Of a stretch of 64,000 bases of DNA, positions 19,266 to 28,056 are shown piece after piece (within the stretch, counting starts at the first letter, position 1; each line of letters opens with the position of its first letter). The DNA is taken from positions 1 to 64,000 of the forward strand of contig MLDA01000002.1 in assembly GCA_023896275.1 (NCBI GenBank), written 5' to 3'. This stretch comes from Kocuria rosea subsp. polaris. GTDB taxonomy: Bacteria; Actinomycetota; Actinomycetes; Actinomycetales; Micrococcaceae. The position numbers were made by a program, and so were the translations under genes. Below the pieces are notes generated by a model. That model saw nothing but the letters and a program-made list of their open reading frames with translations, made no database searches and had not been told where the DNA came from.

Positions 19266-19731
19266 AGGCACCGGTGGTGTATCACTCTCGATGCCGCGGT
19301 GTGGCCCTTGACACAAGGCGAGGGCATGGACTTTACTTTTTGGATCAGTGAAAAGATTTTTCCGTAATTCGAGAGTTCGATGACGGATCTGTTCCGGCGG
19401 CCCGAAGGGGTCGCCGAGGCGGCCGACAACAGCGACGAACGTCGTCGTCGGCTTCATTCCCACCGCGTCGGGTGACCTGACGCGGCTCCTGGAGGAGGAT
19501 GGCCACCATGGGTGGATGTGTTGCCTGGTCGAAGGGCCAGATCGCTCACGGCGATTAATCGTGCGGGCGCGCCCCGAGTCCCTCTCAGGACCCGGCCGAG
19601 CTCGATAGCGCCCGGACCGACGTCGTCCGCGCCCCGCGTTCAGCGCGGCCGCGCAACCGGCGGTCCGGCCCACGGCAACCACTCCATCCATTCACGATGC
19701 GTCCTCCCATGGGGCGCAGGAGGTCAGCGGA
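19266..19731. other. Intergenic region between purine permease and xdhA
   Basis: 466 bases with no convincing gene. There is TTGACA at 19308-19313 with a poor -10 (TTTACT, 19332-19337), an AT-rich stretch 19330-19375, and a short leader-like ORF at 19508-19558. I looked for purine riboswitch consensus elements and found none. The xdhA start at 19732 has its own AGGAGG. Confidence 0.4.
19508..19558 (+). CDS. Possible 16-codon leader peptide upstream of xdhA
   Basis: ATG at 19508 follows GGAGGAGG at 19491-19498 with 9-base spacing, the strongest ribosome binding site in the intergenic region. It would encode MGGCVAWSKGQIAHGD and stop at TAA. It may be a chance ORF; nothing similar is known to me. 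A slightly longer version starts at 19499. Confidence 0.25.
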   Translation: MGGCVAWSKGQIAHGD

Positions 19732-21237
19732 ATGACCGCGCAGACAACTCAAGAATCCCGATGCCGGATCACGGTCAACGGGACCGCCCGCGAATTCGAC
19801 GGCCCGACGCACACCAATGCCCTGGACTTCCTTCGCGGGGAGGGCCTCATCGGCGCCAAGGAGGGTTGCGCCGAAGGCGAGTGCGGGGCGTGCGCGATTC
19901 TCGTCGCCCGCGCCGACGGGGACGGCACTCGGTGGACGGCGCTCAACGCCTGCCTCCTGCCCGCCGCGGCGCTCGACGGCCAGGAGGTGATCACCTCCGA
20001 GGGGCTGGGCACACCGGGCGACCTGCACCCCGTGCAGGATCAGATGGCCCGGCTCGGGGGTTCGCAGTGCGGCTATTGCACCCCGGGCTTCGTCTGCAGC
20101 ATGGCCGCCGAGTACTACCGCCCGGAGCGCCCCGAGGCAGCGCACGTGGCGGACGCGGACGCGGACGACGACGGCGAGCACCACTGCGGCCCCAACGGGT
20201 TCGACGTGCACTCGCTCTCGGGGAACCTGTGCCGGTGTACCGGCTACCGGCCGATCCGCGATGCGGCCTTCGCCCTCGGGATCCCCGACGCCGACGACGG
20301 GCTCGCCGCCCGCCGCGCCGAGCCCGCCCCGGCCCCCGCGGCCACCGACCTCTCGGGCGCCGATACGCCGACGGGGGAGACCGGCCGCTACCGCCGCCCG
20401 GCGTCCCTCGCCGACGCGCTGCGGATCCTGGGCGAGGAGCCGGAGGCGCTTGTCGTCGCCGGCGGCACCGACTGGGGTGTGGAGGTCAACATCAAGGGCG
20501 CCCGGGCCCGTTCGGTCGTCGCGATCGACCGGCTCGAGGAACTGCGCCGGATCGAGATCGCTGACGGCTTCATCGAGCTCGGCGCCGCGTGCACGTTGAG
20601 CGAGCTCGAACGGGCGCTGGCGGGCAGGGTCCCGCTGCTGGGCAAGCTCTTCCCGCAGTTCGCGTCCCGGCTGATCCGCAACGGGGCGACCATCGGCGGG
20701 AACCTCGGCACGGGCTCGCCCATCGGCGATACCCCGCCGGCGCTGCTCGCGCTCGACGCCGAGCTCGTCCTGACCTCACTCGAGGGGCGCCGCACCGTGC
20801 CGCTGGCCGAGTACTTCACGGGCTACCGGCAGACCGTGCGCGCCCCCGGCGAACTCATCACCTCGATCCTGATCCCGACGCCGCTCGCGCCCATGACGTC
20901 ATTCCAGAAGATCGCCAAGCGGCGCTTCGACGACATCTCGTCCGTCGCGATCGGCTACGCCGTGGCGGTCGACGACGGCGTCATCACCACAGCGCGCATC
21001 GGCCTCGGCGGCGTCGCCGCCACGCCCCTGCGCGCGCTGGCCACGGAGGCCGCGCTCGAGGGTCGGACGTGGAGCCTCGAGACCGTCCGCGCGGCGACGG
21101 AGGTCATGGCGCGCGAAGGGACCCCCATGGACGACCACCGCGCCAGCTCGAAGTACCGCACCGCGATGCTGGCGTCCTCGCTCGAGCGCTTCTACGCCGA
21201 ACAACTCGCACTCGCCGGCCACGGAAGAGGGGAATGA
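19732..21237 (+). CDS. xdhA: Xanthine dehydrogenase, FeS/FAD subunit
   Basis: A 501-residue subunit that moves electrons from the molybdenum site to NAD+. N-terminal [2Fe-2S] domain with Cys in KEGCAEGECGAC; second [2Fe-2S] domain with SQCGYCTPGF and NLCRCTGYRPI; then a CO-dehydrogenase-type FAD domain from about residue 220 (VVAGGTDWG, IRNGATIGGNLGTGSPIGD). This FeS-FAD fusion is the XdhA arrangement of bacterial two-subunit enzymes. An acidic loop (ADADADDDGEHH) precedes the second cluster. ATG at 19732 has AGGAGG. xdhB follows after 4 bases. Confidence 0.94.
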   Translation: MTAQTTQESRCRITVNGTAREFDGPTHTNALDFLRGEGLIGAKEGCAEGECGACAILVARADGDGTRWTALNACLLPAAALDGQEVITSEGLGTPGDLHPVQDQMARLGGSQCGYCTPGFVCSMAAEYYRPERPEAAHVADADADDDGEHHCGPNGFDVHSLSGNLCRCTGYRPIRDAAFALGIPDADDGLAARRAEPAPAPAATDLSGADTPTGETGRYRRPASLADALRILGEEPEALVVAGGTDWGVEVNIKGARARSVVAIDRLEELRRIEIADGFIELGAACTLSELERALAGRVPLLGKLFPQFASRLIRNGATIGGNLGTGSPIGDTPPALLALDAELVLTSLEGRRTVPLAEYFTGYRQTVRAPGELITSILIPTPLAPMTSFQKIAKRRFDDISSVAIGYAVAVDDGVITTARIGLGGVAATPLRALATEAALEGRTWSLETVRAATEVMAREGTPMDDHRASSKYRTAMLASSLERFYAEQLALAGHGRGE

Positions 21238-21241
21238 ACCC

Positions 21242-23641
21242 ATGAGTCACCTGTCCCAACGCCCCGCCGGCGCGATCGTCGGCGAGAGCCACCCGCACGA
21301 ATCCGCCGTCGAACACGTCACCGGCACGGCCCTCTACACCGATGACCTCGGCCACCGCATGGTCGGGCTCCTGCACGCCTACCCGGTGCAGTCCACGCAC
21401 GCCCACGCGAGGATCCTCAACCTGGACACCGCCCCCGCGGCGGCCGTGCCCGGAGTCGTCCGGGTCATCACCGCCGGCGATATTCCCGGCGTGAACGACC
21501 AGGGCGCCAAACACGACGAGCCGATGCTGCCGGTCGACGAGGTGATGTTCTACGGGCAGCCGGTCGCCTGGGTGCTCGGCGAGGACCTCGAGGCCGCCAA
21601 GGCCGGCGCGGCCGCCGTCGTGCTCGAGTGCGAACCGCTCCCGTCGCTGATCACCATCAAGGACGCGATCGAGGCCGAGAGTTACCACGGCATCAGCCCC
21701 GTCATCGACAAGGGCGACGCCGACGGGGCTTTCGCCGAGGCGCCGCACGTCTTCGAGGGTGAGTTCGAGTTCGCCGGCCAGGAGCACTTCTACCTGGAGA
21801 CCCAGAACTCCCTGGCCTACGTGGACGAAAGCGGCCAGATCATGATCAACTGCTCCACCCAGCACCCCACCGAGACCCAGGACATCGTCTCCCACGTGCT
21901 CGACGTGCCCGCCCACCAGGTCACCGTGCAGGTGCTGCGCATGGGCGGCGGGTTCGGCGGCAAGGAGATGCAGCCCCACGGTTACGCGGCCCTCGCCGCA
22001 CTCGGCGCCACGCTGACGGGCCGGCCCGTGCGCGTCCGCCTGAACCGGACACTGGACATCACGATGACGGGCAAGCGGCACGGCTTCCACTCAGCGTGGA
22101 AGATCGCCTTCGACGAGCACGGCAAGATCCTCGCGCTCGACGCGACGCTCACCGCCGACGGCGGGTGGAGCCTGGATCTCTCGGAGCCGGTGCTCACGCG
22201 CGCGATGTGCCACATCGACAACGCCTACTGGGTCCCCAACATCCGCGTGAAGGGCCGCGTCGCCAAATGCCACAAGACGTCGCAGACCGCCTTCCGCGGG
22301 TTCGGCGGGCCGCAGGGCATGCTCGTCATGGAGGACATCCTCGGCCGGGTGGCACCGGCGCTCGGGATCAGCGCGCGCGAGCTGCGGCGTCGAAATTTCT
22401 ACGTCGAGGGTCAGGACACGCCCTACTACCAGCCCGTGCGTCACCCCGACCGGATCGAGGCCGCCTGGCAGCAGGTCCTGGACTCGGCCGATGTGGCCCG
22501 CCGTGAGGAGCAGATCGCCGAGTTCAACGCCCGCAGCGAGCACAAGAAGCGCGCTCTGGCGCTGACCCCGGTGAAGTTCGGCATCTCCTTCAACCTGACC
22601 GCGTTCAACCAGGCCGGCGCGCTGGTCCTCGTCTACAAGGACGGGTCGGTGCTGATCAACCACGGCGGCACCGAGATGGGCCAGGGGCTGCACACGAAGA
22701 TGCTGCAGGTCGCGGCCACGACGCTGGGGGTTCCCCGCTCGCGCGTGCGGCTCGCTCCGACGCGTACCGACAAGGTGCCCAATACGTCGGCGACCGCGGC
22801 CAGCTCCGGCAGCGATCTCAACGGCGGGGCCGTCAAGGACGCGTGTGAGCAGATCCAGGGTCGACTTGCGCAGGTCGCGGCCACCAAACTGGGCGTCCCC
22901 GCGCACGAGGTCCGCTTCGAGCGCGGCGTCGTCGGCGGGCTGAGCACCAACGAAACGCTCGAGTGGGACGAACTCGTGCGTGCCGCGTACTTCCAGCGCA
23001 TCCAGCTCTCGGCGGCCGGCTTCTACCGGACGGAGGGGCTGCACTGGGACCTGAGCATCATGACCGGCGAACCGTTCAAGTACTTCTCCTACGGCGTCGC
23101 CGCGAGTGAGGTCGAGGTCGACCGCTTCGACGGCTCGTACACGCTGCGCCGCGTCGACATCGTGCACGACGTCGGCGACTCGCTCTCGCCGCTCATCGAC
23201 CTGGGGCAGATCGAGGGTGGCTTCGTTCAGGGTGCCGGGTGGATGACGCTAGAGGACCTGCGCTGGGACACGAGCGAAAAGCCCACCCGCGGGCGGCTCG
23301 CGACCCAGGCGGCGAGCACCTACAAGATCCCCAGCCTCTCCGAGATGCCCGAGGTCTTCAACGTCGCGCTGCTGCAGAAGGCCCATGAGGAGGGCGCCGT
23401 CTACGGTTCGAAGGCCGTCGGCGAGCCCCCGCTGATGCTGGCGTTCTCGGTCCGCGAGGCGCTCCGGCAGGCCGTGGCGGCCTTCGGTGCGCCGGGGTAC
23501 TCCGTCGAGCTCGCCTCGCCCGCGACGCCGGAGGCCGTGTTCTGGGCCGTCGAGGCCGCACGCGAGCAAGCCGGCGCGCAGGCGAACGCGGCCGAGTCCG
23601 CCGAGGGCGCTGCGCGCGGGGTCGCGGCGTCGATGCCATGA
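21242..23641 (+). CDS. xdhB: Xanthine dehydrogenase, molybdenum-binding subunit
   Basis: A 799-residue catalytic subunit oxidising hypoxanthine and xanthine to urate. It shows the Mo-pterin motifs MGGGFGGKEMQ, FRGFGGPQG, GGTEMGQGLHTK and GSKAVGEPPLML, where the Glu corresponds to the catalytic base of xanthine oxidases. The glutamine in QGLH and Arg in FRGF are the expected cofactor and substrate contacts. It begins ATG at 21242 and shares ATGA with xdhC, so the three genes are translationally linked. The last ~35 residues are an Ala-rich variable tail. Confidence 0.95.
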   Translation: MSHLSQRPAGAIVGESHPHESAVEHVTGTALYTDDLGHRMVGLLHAYPVQSTHAHARILNLDTAPAAAVPGVVRVITAGDIPGVNDQGAKHDEPMLPVDEVMFYGQPVAWVLGEDLEAAKAGAAAVVLECEPLPSLITIKDAIEAESYHGISPVIDKGDADGAFAEAPHVFEGEFEFAGQEHFYLETQNSLAYVDESGQIMINCSTQHPTETQDIVSHVLDVPAHQVTVQVLRMGGGFGGKEMQPHGYAALAALGATLTGRPVRVRLNRTLDITMTGKRHGFHSAWKIAFDEHGKILALDATLTADGGWSLDLSEPVLTRAMCHIDNAYWVPNIRVKGRVAKCHKTSQTAFRGFGGPQGMLVMEDILGRVAPALGISARELRRRNFYVEGQDTPYYQPVRHPDRIEAAWQQVLDSADVARREEQIAEFNARSEHKKRALALTPVKFGISFNLTAFNQAGALVLVYKDGSVLINHGGTEMGQGLHTKMLQVAATTLGVPRSRVRLAPTRTDKVPNTSATAASSGSDLNGGAVKDACEQIQGRLAQVAATKLGVPAHEVRFERGVVGGLSTNETLEWDELVRAAYFQRIQLSAAGFYRTEGLHWDLSIMTGEPFKYFSYGVAASEVEVDRFDGSYTLRRVDIVHDVGDSLSPLIDLGQIEGGFVQGAGWMTLEDLRWDTSEKPTRGRLATQAASTYKIPSLSEMPEVFNVALLQKAHEEGAVYGSKAVGEPPLMLAFSVREALRQAVAAFGAPGYSVELASPATPEAVFWAVEAAREQAGAQANAAESAEGAARGVAASMP

Positions 23642-24447
23642 CCTGGATGGACGTCGTCTCCGCGCTCCGCCGCGACCGGCGGCCGGCGGTCCTCGTGACT
23701 GTGGCCGCCGTCCGCGGGCACGCCCCGCGGGAGGCCGGTGCGAAAATGGTCGTGACCGCCGAGGAGGTCTTCGAGACGATCGGCGGGGGCAACCTCGAGA
23801 TGACCGCGGTGACTCGGGCGCGGGAGCTGCTTTCCGCGCCCGCGGCCGGGCCCGAAATGATGACGCTGCGGCTCAACGACAAGGCCCCGGCTAAGTATGG
23901 GCGGCAGTGCTGCGGAGGGGAGGTGACCGTTTTGCTCGAACCCCTGGCGGTCCCTACGACGATCGCGATCTTCGGGATCGGCAACGTCGGGCTCGAGCTG
24001 GCGAGGATCCTCGCCCGGCACGACGTCGATCTGCATCTGAGCGACTCCCGGCCGGAGTACCTCGACGGCCTCGGAGTTCTCGAACCGGCCGTCGGCCGGA
24101 TTCACCCGGAACCGGCCGTCGTTGGTGAGGAGGTGATCGGCCGGTTGCCCGCCGGCTCTCACGTGCTCATCATGACCCACGATCACGCGGAGGACTTCCA
24201 CCTCTGCGATGCCGCGCTGCGCCACCCGGAGCTCGCCTCGATCGGGCTCATTGGCTCCAGCGCCAAGTGGCAGCGTTTCCGCAAGAACCTCGCCGAAAGC
24301 GGTCACGAGGAGTCCGCGATCGACCGGATCGACTGTCCGATCGGCTTGCCCGACCTGCCGGGCAAGCTTCCGGCCACGATCGCCGTCAGCGTCGCCGCCG
24401 AGCTGCTCAAGCGGATCTCCAGCGATCGCGCCGAGGTCCCGTCGTGA
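23638..24447 (+). CDS. xdhC: XdhC family molybdenum cofactor insertion protein
   Basis: A 269-residue accessory that binds the molybdenum cofactor, helps its sulfuration and hands it to XdhB. N-terminal XdhC/CoxI domain with VRGHAPREAGAKM, the IGGGNLE motif and GRQCCGGEV; C-terminal Rossmann domain with FGIGNVGLELARIL and VLIMTHDHAEDF. The start overlaps the xdhB stop by ATGA (23638-23641). It is the last gene of the purine cluster. Confidence 0.92.
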   Translation: MTWMDVVSALRRDRRPAVLVTVAAVRGHAPREAGAKMVVTAEEVFETIGGGNLEMTAVTRARELLSAPAAGPEMMTLRLNDKAPAKYGRQCCGGEVTVLLEPLAVPTTIAIFGIGNVGLELARILARHDVDLHLSDSRPEYLDGLGVLEPAVGRIHPEPAVVGEEVIGRLPAGSHVLIMTHDHAEDFHLCDAALRHPELASIGLIGSSAKWQRFRKNLAESGHEESAIDRIDCPIGLPDLPGKLPATIAVSVAAELLKRISSDRAEVPS

Positions 24448-24529
24448 CCGGCCGCCGCGGTGCGGGCCAAGTGCCCGCGGCCAGGGCGGTTTTCGGCGTC
24501 GTCCCGGGACATTGGCGTACCCTCGAGAC

Positions 24530-26014
24530 ATGACCCCCTCAGACTGGACGCGCAGCGCGACGCCGGCGGGAGGCCAGCCGGACGACGACGCCGTCGACGT
24601 CATCGCGCTCGGCCGCCGGTTGCGGCACGCCCGCAAGAACCGCGGCTTGACGCTCGACGGCCTCGGAGAGCTCGTCGGGGCCGCGCCCAGTCAACTGAGC
24701 CTCATCGAGAACGGCAAGCGGGAACCGAAGTTGAGCCTGCTGCGCCAACTCGCGGCCGCCGTCGACACGACCGTCGACGAATTGCTCGCCTCGGCGCCGC
24801 CCAACCGGCGCGCAGCCCTCGAGATCGAGCTCGAACGCGCCCAGCGCGGCCCGCTCTACGAGTCCCTCGGTCTGCCCCGGGTCCGCGTCTCCACGCGTCT
24901 GCCGCTCGATGTGCTCGAGTCCCTCGTGGGCCTGCAGCGCGAGCTTGAGCGCCGGCTCGAGGAGCAGGCCGCGACGCCGGAGGAAGCCCGCCGCGCGAAC
25001 ACGGAGATCCGTGCCGAGATGCGCAAGTGCAACAACTACTACCCGGAGCTTGAGCGGCAGGCGCAGGAGCTGCTCGACGCCGTCGGGCATACGTCGGGCC
25101 CGCTGTCGCACCACGTCGCCGCGGACCTCGCGGATCACCTCGGCTTCAGCCTGCGCTTCGTCTCCAACCTGCCACACTCGACCCGCTCGCTCACGGACTT
25201 GAAGAACCGCAGGATCTTCCTCACCCACGGGGGCCAGACGGATCACGACCCGCGCTCGGTCCTGCTGCAGGCCCTCGGACACTACGTGCTCGGCCACGAA
25301 ACGCCCGTCGACTACTCCGAGTTCCTGCGTCAGCGCGTCTACACGAACTACTTCGCCGCGGCCTTGCTCATGCCGCAGCGGCAGACCGTCGACTTCCTCC
25401 AGCGCGCCAAGTCGGCCAAAGAGCTGGCCATCGAGGACCTGCGCGACGCGTTTGCCGTCTCCTACGAGTCGGCGGCGCACCGGTTCACGAACCTGGCCAC
25501 CGAGCACCTGGGGCTCACCACCCACTTCCAGAAGGTGCACGCCTCCGGCATCATCCACAAGGCCTACGAGAACGACGGCGTGAACTTCCCGTCCGATCAC
25601 CTCGGGGCCATCGAGGGGCAGACGATCTGCCGCTCATGGACGAGCCGCGTGGTCTTCGACGTGCCGGACAAGTTCCGCGCCTACGAGCAGTACACCGACA
25701 CCGTGGCCGGGACCTTCTGGTGCACGGCGCGCACCGAGCGCCACTCCGCCGGGCTGTTCTCGCTCTCCATCGGGGTCCCGTTCGAGCACGTGAAGTGGTT
25801 CCGCGGCCGGGATACGACGGAGCGTAGCCAGTCGAAGTGCCCCGACGACTCGTGCTGCCGCCGCCCGCCGGCGGGCCTGGCCGCGGCGTGGGAGGGGCAG
25901 GCATGGCCGGCTGCCCGGGCCAACACGCACCTGCTCGCCGCCATGCCCTCGGGCGCGTTCCCGGGAGTCGACGAGACCGAGGTCTACCGCTTCCTCGAGG
26001 CGCACCCGGACTGA
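24530..26014 (+). CDS. ramB: RamB-like (ScfR family) XRE transcriptional regulator
   Basis: A 494-residue DNA-binding protein. After ~30 variable residues there is an XRE helix-turn-helix (RLRHARKNRGLTLDGLGELV ... QLSLIENGKREPKLSLLRQLA); the middle has an IrrE/ImmA-type peptidase-like segment (LLQALGHYVLGHE); the C-terminal half is the short-chain-fatty-acyl regulator region with Cys residues CPDDSCCRRP. This architecture matches RamB of Corynebacterium and Mycobacterium, which controls aceA/aceB in response to acetyl-CoA-related signals. Here the aceBA unit is 8 kb away across the purine cluster. ATG at 24530 has no strong ribosome binding site; some upstream uncertainty remains. Confidence 0.85.
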   Translation: MTPSDWTRSATPAGGQPDDDAVDVIALGRRLRHARKNRGLTLDGLGELVGAAPSQLSLIENGKREPKLSLLRQLAAAVDTTVDELLASAPPNRRAALEIELERAQRGPLYESLGLPRVRVSTRLPLDVLESLVGLQRELERRLEEQAATPEEARRANTEIRAEMRKCNNYYPELERQAQELLDAVGHTSGPLSHHVAADLADHLGFSLRFVSNLPHSTRSLTDLKNRRIFLTHGGQTDHDPRSVLLQALGHYVLGHETPVDYSEFLRQRVYTNYFAAALLMPQRQTVDFLQRAKSAKELAIEDLRDAFAVSYESAAHRFTNLATEHLGLTTHFQKVHASGIIHKAYENDGVNFPSDHLGAIEGQTICRSWTSRVVFDVPDKFRAYEQYTDTVAGTFWCTARTERHSAGLFSLSIGVPFEHVKWFRGRDTTERSQSKCPDDSCCRRPPAGLAAAWEGQAWPAARANTHLLAAMPSGAFPGVDETEVYRFLEAHPD

Positions 26015-26120
26015 GATCGCCCACCGGGGGTGTGGGGAACCTTCTGCTCGATTCGCGAGTTTAAGTCACGTGATGCGAGGCGCGATCCGTGCCGACGATT
26101 TGCAACGAGGAGGCCGCACG

Positions 26121-26882
26121 GTGGCGATGTTCGACAAGTTGATCCGCAAGGGCAAGCAGATGGCGGGCGAGTACGTTCGGGAACAGCTCAATCAGCGCAG
26201 CGATGACGGCCGGCGAGACGACGGTCGTGGCCAGCAGGCCAGGCCCGACGCGGTTTCTGCAGAACGTGATGCAGCCGCGCCGGAAGATCAGGCGGCGATC
26301 GCCAAATACCGGTACATGCTCAAGACCGCGCCGCCGGAGGACATGGAGCGAGCGCACGCCGAGGCGTTCTCCCGGCTCACGCCGCAGCAGCGCGCGCTGC
26401 TGCAGGCGGAACTTTCCGAGCAGGTCCCCGCTTCCGAGCGGCCCGCTTCGGATCGGCCGCAGGATCTGGCGCGGGCTGCGACCCGGGCCGAGGTGTCCCG
26501 GCCGGGGTTCATGGAGAAAATTCTCGGTCGCGGAGTTTCCGGCCGGTCCGGCATGGGCGGCATGGCAGCCGGGGCGGCCGGCGGCCTCGGCGCGGGGCTG
26601 CTGGGCGGTGTGGCAGGCGCGTTCATCGGCACGGCGATCGCCGGGCCGCTCCTGGACGGCTTCGCCGGAGTCGGAGAGGAGTTCGCTGGCGCGGCCGAGG
26701 GGCTGTCGGACGGCTTCGCGGGCGCCGGTGACGAGCTCGCGGCGGCCGGAGAGGGACTGACCGATCACGCCGGCGGCATGTTCGGCGGGCTGTTCGGCGG
26801 CGACGCCGGATTCGATGGCGCCGGCGGGGCCTTCGGAGGGTTCGGCGGAGACGGTGGAGGATTCGGGGACTTCGACCTCTGA
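26121..26882 (+). CDS. Hypothetical protein with Gly-rich hydrophobic C-terminal half
   Basis: A 253-residue protein I do not recognise. GTG at 26121 follows CGAGGAGG; product MAMFDKLIRKGKQMAGEYVREQL. A charged helical part with KYRYMLKTAPPEDMERAHAEAFSRLTPQQRALLQAEL (a conserved-looking block seen in actinobacterial hypothetical proteins), then from ~145 a Gly/Ala hydrophobic stretch GGMAAGAAGGLGAGLLGGVAG like a glycine-zipper, and a Phe/Gly/Asp-rich end. It could insert in or coat the membrane. Some relatives are wrongly labelled cation-transporting ATPase; no such motif is present. Confidence 0.65.
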   Translation: MAMFDKLIRKGKQMAGEYVREQLNQRSDDGRRDDGRGQQARPDAVSAERDAAAPEDQAAIAKYRYMLKTAPPEDMERAHAEAFSRLTPQQRALLQAELSEQVPASERPASDRPQDLARAATRAEVSRPGFMEKILGRGVSGRSGMGGMAAGAAGGLGAGLLGGVAGAFIGTAIAGPLLDGFAGVGEEFAGAAEGLSDGFAGAGDELAAAGEGLTDHAGGMFGGLFGGDAGFDGAGGAFGGFGGDGGGFGDFDL

Positions 26883-26923
26883 AGCCCCGTGCATGCCACG
26901 ACGCCGGACCGCCGTGCCGTTGA

Positions 26924-27859
26924 TCAGCCGGCGCAGGTCTCCGCTGCGATGTCGAGGACCGCGTTCGCGCGCGGGGTCGGGCGCACGCTCATCGGCCAGA
27001 CGGCGACAACGGAGGTCGCCCCGGCCGTGGGCCGGATCGGGCGGATCGCGAATGGGCGCCCCTCGAGGCTGAGCCGGTGCTCGCGCGGCCGGGACATCTG
27101 GACCGTGTAGCCGACGCCGCGCGCGACGAGCTCGCGCGCCAGGATCATCTGCGGCACGGTCATCACGATCTTCGGGCGCAGTCCGACCGCCTCGAACGCG
27201 TTCTGAACCGTCGCTGTCGACGGATTGGTGCCGTACAGCATCAGGTCTTCGCCGGCGAGGTCGGCCAGCGAGACCGTCTCCTGCTCGGTGAGCGGGTGCT
27301 CGTGCGGCAGCACGGCCTCGAGCTGGGTCGCATAGAGGTGCCGTTTCTCGAGGCCGCCCGGCAGCTGGAGGTCGTAGGCGAGCAGGGCGTCGAGGTGCCC
27401 GGACTCCAGCTGCGGCAGCAGCTCGTCGTGGGTGCCGGCCATGAGCTGGAGATCGATGTCGGGGAAGCGTTGGCGGACCTCGCTCAGGATGGCCGGGAGC
27501 AGGTGCGGCGCGAGCGATGCGAAGCAACCAAGGTGCACGGGACCGCGCAGGGGAGCTCGGTCCTGGGCCGGGTTGAGGAGCAGCTCCTCGGAAGCGCGAA
27601 CGATCTTCGATGCCTGGGTGGCGAAGTGCCGTCCCGCCGGGGTCAGCTGTAGGCCGCGCCCCTTGCGCCGGACGCACAGGTGCTCGCCGGCGGCCCTTTC
27701 CACCTGGGTGATCGCCTGCGAGAGGGCTGATTCCGAGATGTGCAGCTCGGCGGCCGCCGAGGACAGCGTTGAATGCGCGGGCAGCACGCTGAACATCTCG
27801 AGCTGGCGCAGCGTGACGCGGACATTGCCGACCGTTCGGTCGTCAAGCGGCGCGGGCAT
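26924..27859 (-). CDS. LysR family transcriptional regulator
   Basis: A 311-residue regulator: winged helix at about 15-75 (LRQLEMFSVLPAHSTLSSAAAELHISESALSQAITQVER) and a periplasmic-binding-like effector domain from ~100. It is divergent from the MHS transporter gene at 28057, with 197 bases between, so it most likely controls that gene. The effector is unknown. It resembles the LysR protein at 38150 in both domains, and that one also faces an operon with an MHS transporter. Confidence 0.88.
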   Translation of the reverse strand: MPAPLDDRTVGNVRVTLRQLEMFSVLPAHSTLSSAAAELHISESALSQAITQVERAAGEHLCVRRKGRGLQLTPAGRHFATQASKIVRASEELLLNPAQDRAPLRGPVHLGCFASLAPHLLPAILSEVRQRFPDIDLQLMAGTHDELLPQLESGHLDALLAYDLQLPGGLEKRHLYATQLEAVLPHEHPLTEQETVSLADLAGEDLMLYGTNPSTATVQNAFEAVGLRPKIVMTVPQMILARELVARGVGYTVQMSRPREHRLSLEGRPFAIRPIRPTAGATSVVAVWPMSVRPTPRANAVLDIAAETCAG

Positions 27860-28056
27860 AGGCTCTCACCCGACTCTTCGGCTCAGCTTCATTATTATTC
27901 CGCATTTATCCAATTTACCCGATGTGGTGACCCGTGCCACACTCGGGTGAGACGGGCTGGGGACCGCAGCCCCGGAGGATCGGGGCCCTTCACCACCGAT
28001 CACTTCATTCGTCAAAGGCGACGGCTGGCCGCGAGGCCGGCACCGAGGAGCAAGCA

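Noticed and set aside
17681-19691. Long open frames on both strands over the purine permease
   Set aside because: Arg/His/Asp-rich shadow translations; the permease frame has the family signatures.
19266-19731. Purine riboswitch before the xdh genes
   Set aside because: I searched the gap for the conserved purine-aptamer core and its pairing arms and did not find them.
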